A stretch of 32,781 nucleotides of DNA from Deltaproteobacteria bacterium UBA6106 (GTDB lineage: Bacteria; Desulfobacterota; Syntrophorhabdia; Syntrophorhabdales; Syntrophorhabdaceae): contig DIWM01000041.1 in assembly GCA_002428485.1 (NCBI GenBank), positions 1 through 32,781 on the forward strand, written 5' to 3'. How positions within the stretch are numbered: position 1 is the first letter of the stretch; every line of letters starts with the position of its first letter. A model generated the notes under the pieces. The model worked only from the letters and a program-made list of their open reading frames with translations. It searched no databases and was not told the origin of the DNA. Made by a program: the position numbers and the translations under genes. This document shows, in pieces, positions 31,104 to 32,781 of this stretch.

Positions 31104-32393
31104 ATGGATAAGATCGACGTTGTTATCGCAGGCGGGGGCCTTGCAGGGCTCGCCTGTGCTTACAGGCTTGCAGATAAAGGGCTGCAGGTAATCGTTGTCG
31201 AACGGGGCGATTTCCCCGGGAGCAAGAACGTAACCGGCGGAAGGCTTTATCTTATGCCGGTCAGATCGCTGGCCGGCGATATGCTGGACGATGCCCCTTT
31301 CGAAAGAAAGGTGGTGAGGGAGCGCTGGAGCCTTCTGGGGAAAGGCAACTCCCTTAATATCGATTTTACGGGAGAGAGGTTCAGAGGCGAAGACCACAGC
31401 TACACGCTTCTCCGTGCCCGTTTCGACAGGTGGCTGTCGGAAAAGCTTATGAGCAAAGGCGTCTTCGTTATTCCCAAATACAGGGTTGACGACCTTCTCT
31501 GGGAGGGTGACAGCGTGGCCGGAATCAAGGCCGGAAGCGAAGAGATCGCCGCCCACGTTGTCGTTGCTGCTGATGGCGCCCTCTCTTTCATGGCGGAGAA
31601 GGCGGGGCTGAGGCCGAAGATGGCGCCGAAGAATTATGCTGTGGGTATGAAAGAGATTATTGAGCTGTCCGAAGAGAAGATCAATGACAGGTTCAATGTC
31701 GGCAGCGGCGAAGGCTGCGCCCAGCTCTTCCTCGGCGACGTGACGCAGGGCATATTCGGGGGAGGGTTTCTCTATACTAATCGCGACACCGTTTCGATCG
31801 GCATCGTCGCGGGCATACAGGGACTGATGAAAAGGGTCCCTCCCGTCGAGGCGCATGCCCTGATGGATGCCTTTAAAGAAAAATACGAGATCAAAAGGCT
31901 CCTCGACGGCGGAAATCTTGTCGAGTATTCCGCCCACATCATACCTGAAGGCGGCTACAACGGAATATCGAAGCTGTATGGCAATGGTATCGTTGTGGTA
32001 GGAGACGCGGCGGGGTTTGCCCTGAACATGGGGGTAACGGTGCGGGGAATGGAGTTCGCAATAGCGTCGGGGATCATAGCGGCAGAGACGATCATCGCAG
32101 CAAAAGAGGCGAACGATTTCACCGCAACGGCCCTTTCCGGTTATGAAAAGCGTTTACAGGAGACCTTTGTGCTGAAGGACCTTGCCGCCTGCCGGGAGAT
32201 GCCGGAGTTCCTCGATAACGAGTCGTTCTTCAGCTACTATCCGGATAATTTCCCCGGTTTCCTTGAAAAGATCATGTGGTTCGGTGACGGGCCTAAAGAG
32301 AAGATCGGTGCGACCCTCTGGAAGGAACTGAAAGGGTCCGGCATGTTGAGCTTCAAGAGGCTTAAAGAACTATACAATATCAGGAAGATCTGA
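31104..32393 (+). CDS. fixC: FixC-type ETF:quinone oxidoreductase flavoprotein
   Basis: The protein has 429 residues. The N-terminal FAD-binding Rossmann motif is IAGGGLAGLACAYRLADKG (8-26), with the acidic end of strand 2 in VVERG. GSKNVTGGRLY (38-48) is typical of FixC and ETF-QO. VVVGDAAGFALNMGVTVRGMEFAI near residue 300 is the second FAD segment and the putative quinone-binding or membrane-associated region. FixC takes electrons from ETF and, with the ferredoxin-like FixX, delivers them to quinone; in bifurcating systems the Fix proteins also reduce ferredoxin. It follows etfA by 1 nt and precedes fixX by about 10 nt. Confidence 0.95.
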   Translation: MDKIDVVIAGGGLAGLACAYRLADKGLQVIVVERGDFPGSKNVTGGRLYLMPVRSLAGDMLDDAPFERKVVRERWSLLGKGNSLNIDFTGERFRGEDHSYTLLRARFDRWLSEKLMSKGVFVIPKYRVDDLLWEGDSVAGIKAGSEEIAAHVVVAADGALSFMAEKAGLRPKMAPKNYAVGMKEIIELSEEKINDRFNVGSGEGCAQLFLGDVTQGIFGGGFLYTNRDTVSIGIVAGIQGLMKRVPPVEAHALMDAFKEKYEIKRLLDGGNLVEYSAHIIPEGGYNGISKLYGNGIVVVGDAAGFALNMGVTVRGMEFAIASGIIAAETIIAAKEANDFTATALSGYEKRLQETFVLKDLAACREMPEFLDNESFFSYYPDNFPGFLEKIMWFGDGPKEKIGATLWKELKGSGMLSFKRLKELYNIRKI

Positions 32394-32403
32394 GGTGTAT
32401 GCG

Positions 32404-32682
32404 ATGAGGATCGACGAGAAACTTGCCCTTGATGCCTTTAAGACGGATAAAGATAGCCACATCATCATTCGTCACGAGATATGCAGGAAGCAATGCACAA
32501 CGAAGCACTGCCTCTTCGTGTGCCCGGGCCATCTCTATTCATATAATGAAGAACTCGACGAGATCGTCGTGGAATTTGCCGGATGCCTTGAATGCGGCAC
32601 CTGCATGGTGGCATGCCAGGAGGGCGCCATAGACTGGGTCTACCCGAAAGGAGAATACGGCGTTCAGTACAGGTACGGATAA
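32404..32682 (+). CDS. fixX: FixX-type ferredoxin-like protein
   Basis: The protein has 92 residues from ATG 32404, preferred because GAGGTG (32392-32397) is 6 nt away; GTG 32395 overlaps that site. Cysteines are in EICRKQC, KHC, FVCPG and the cluster CLECGTCMVAC with following PKGEYGV, matching FixX, the iron-sulfur partner of FixC that fills the role of the C-terminal domain of mitochondrial ETF-QO. The C-x2-C-x2-C-x3-C portion is expected to bind a 4Fe-4S cluster. It is the final gene of the acyl-CoA dehydrogenase/etfBA/fixCX cluster. Confidence 0.95.
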   Translation: MRIDEKLALDAFKTDKDSHIIIRHEICRKQCTTKHCLFVCPGHLYSYNEELDEIVVEFAGCLECGTCMVACQEGAIDWVYPKGEYGVQYRYG

Positions 32683-32686
32683 ACCC

Positions 32687-32729
32687 GGATATTCCATCAG
32701 GACGGGACGAGCGTCGGCTCGGAATATCC
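32687..32729 (+). terminator. Inverted repeat after fixX
   Basis: GGATATTCC (32687-32695) and GGAATATCC (32721-32729) form a perfect 9-bp stem, with a nested CGAGC/GCTCG (32708-32712, 32717-32721) hairpin that competes for one base. There is no T-run, so it may be a factor-dependent end or an interspersed palindrome. The remaining 52 bases to the window edge hold nothing recognisable. Confidence 0.4.
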
Positions 32730-32781
32730 CCGCAAACACGCTCATACGCTCCAGCGGCTTACATTCGCTCGCGTTCGGCTT

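Noticed and set aside
30984..31937. 317-codon minus-strand frame opposite fixC
   Set aside because: Lies wholly across a well-supported FixC gene and shows no domain.
32730..32781. A further gene or palindrome at the right edge
   Set aside because: Only 52 bases remain and no start, stem or domain can be supported.

Overview
The window reads as a chromosomal segment of an anaerobic Gram-negative bacterium, most likely a member of the former Deltaproteobacteria (Desulfobacterota). A syntrophic relative of Syntrophorhabdus is my best guess, but this is inference from gene content only. Supporting signs are an rpsU-yqeY-mutS2-dnaG-rpoD macromolecular synthesis cluster, an acyl-CoA dehydrogenase/EtfBA/FixCX cluster with no aerobic respiration genes nearby, a perfect sigma-54 promoter, and a tripartite TolC-type efflux operon that implies an outer membrane.

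Layout. Positions 1-2940 are a visibly AT-richer accessory segment. It holds a filamentous-phage-type rolling-circle replication protein, with a GC-rich hairpin ahead of it, and a three-gene cassette of unknown function. The segment abuts the 3' end of a minus-strand tRNA-Ser(CGA) at 3080-3170, the usual geometry for tRNA-targeted integration. tadA, upstream of the tRNA on the same strand, ends inside the tRNA gene. A divergent gene (3716-4345) encodes an uncharacterised protein with a degenerate HPr-like C-terminal domain. A minus-strand block follows: one hypothetical gene (4599-5177), then a translationally coupled trio, 9034 down to 5404, of an ATP-grasp/methyltransferase fusion, a ChbG/YdjC deacetylase and a GT4 glycosyltransferase. 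ruvC-ruvA-ruvB (9297-11430) run with ATGA overlaps. Then comes a seven-gene efflux operon (11674-18774): TetR/CecR-type regulator, TolC, HlyD/YbhG, two ABC ATPases and two ABC-2 permeases, the same content as cecR-ybhGFSR plus an outer-membrane channel. purA follows (19077-20369), then a sigma-54-preceded GH108 muramidase gene (20561-21241). The rpsU-yqeY-mutS2-dnaG-rpoD cluster spans 21608-27853. The window closes with an acyl-CoA dehydrogenase gene, etfB, etfA, fixC and fixX (28121-32682), a route from acyl-CoA oxidation through ETF to a membrane quinone or to ferredoxin.

The most distinctive non-coding feature is a set of intergenic arrays with unrelated sequences (CGTAAGG, AGCTCAT, GTTCAAC, GTGAAAG, CAGCTAT types) that nearly all share a 7-bp period and usually occur as inverted pairs. 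One pair serves as the purA terminator; another runs into the last codons of the glycosyltransferase gene. Other points of interest are a missing second histidine in the Rep HUH motif, two ABC ATPases whose defects fall in the same composite ATP site, an acyl-CoA dehydrogenase without the canonical catalytic glutamate, and a structured leader before rpsU. No CRISPR array, intact transposase, integrase or rRNA gene is visible. All statements on homology are from recognition of motifs; no searches were run.
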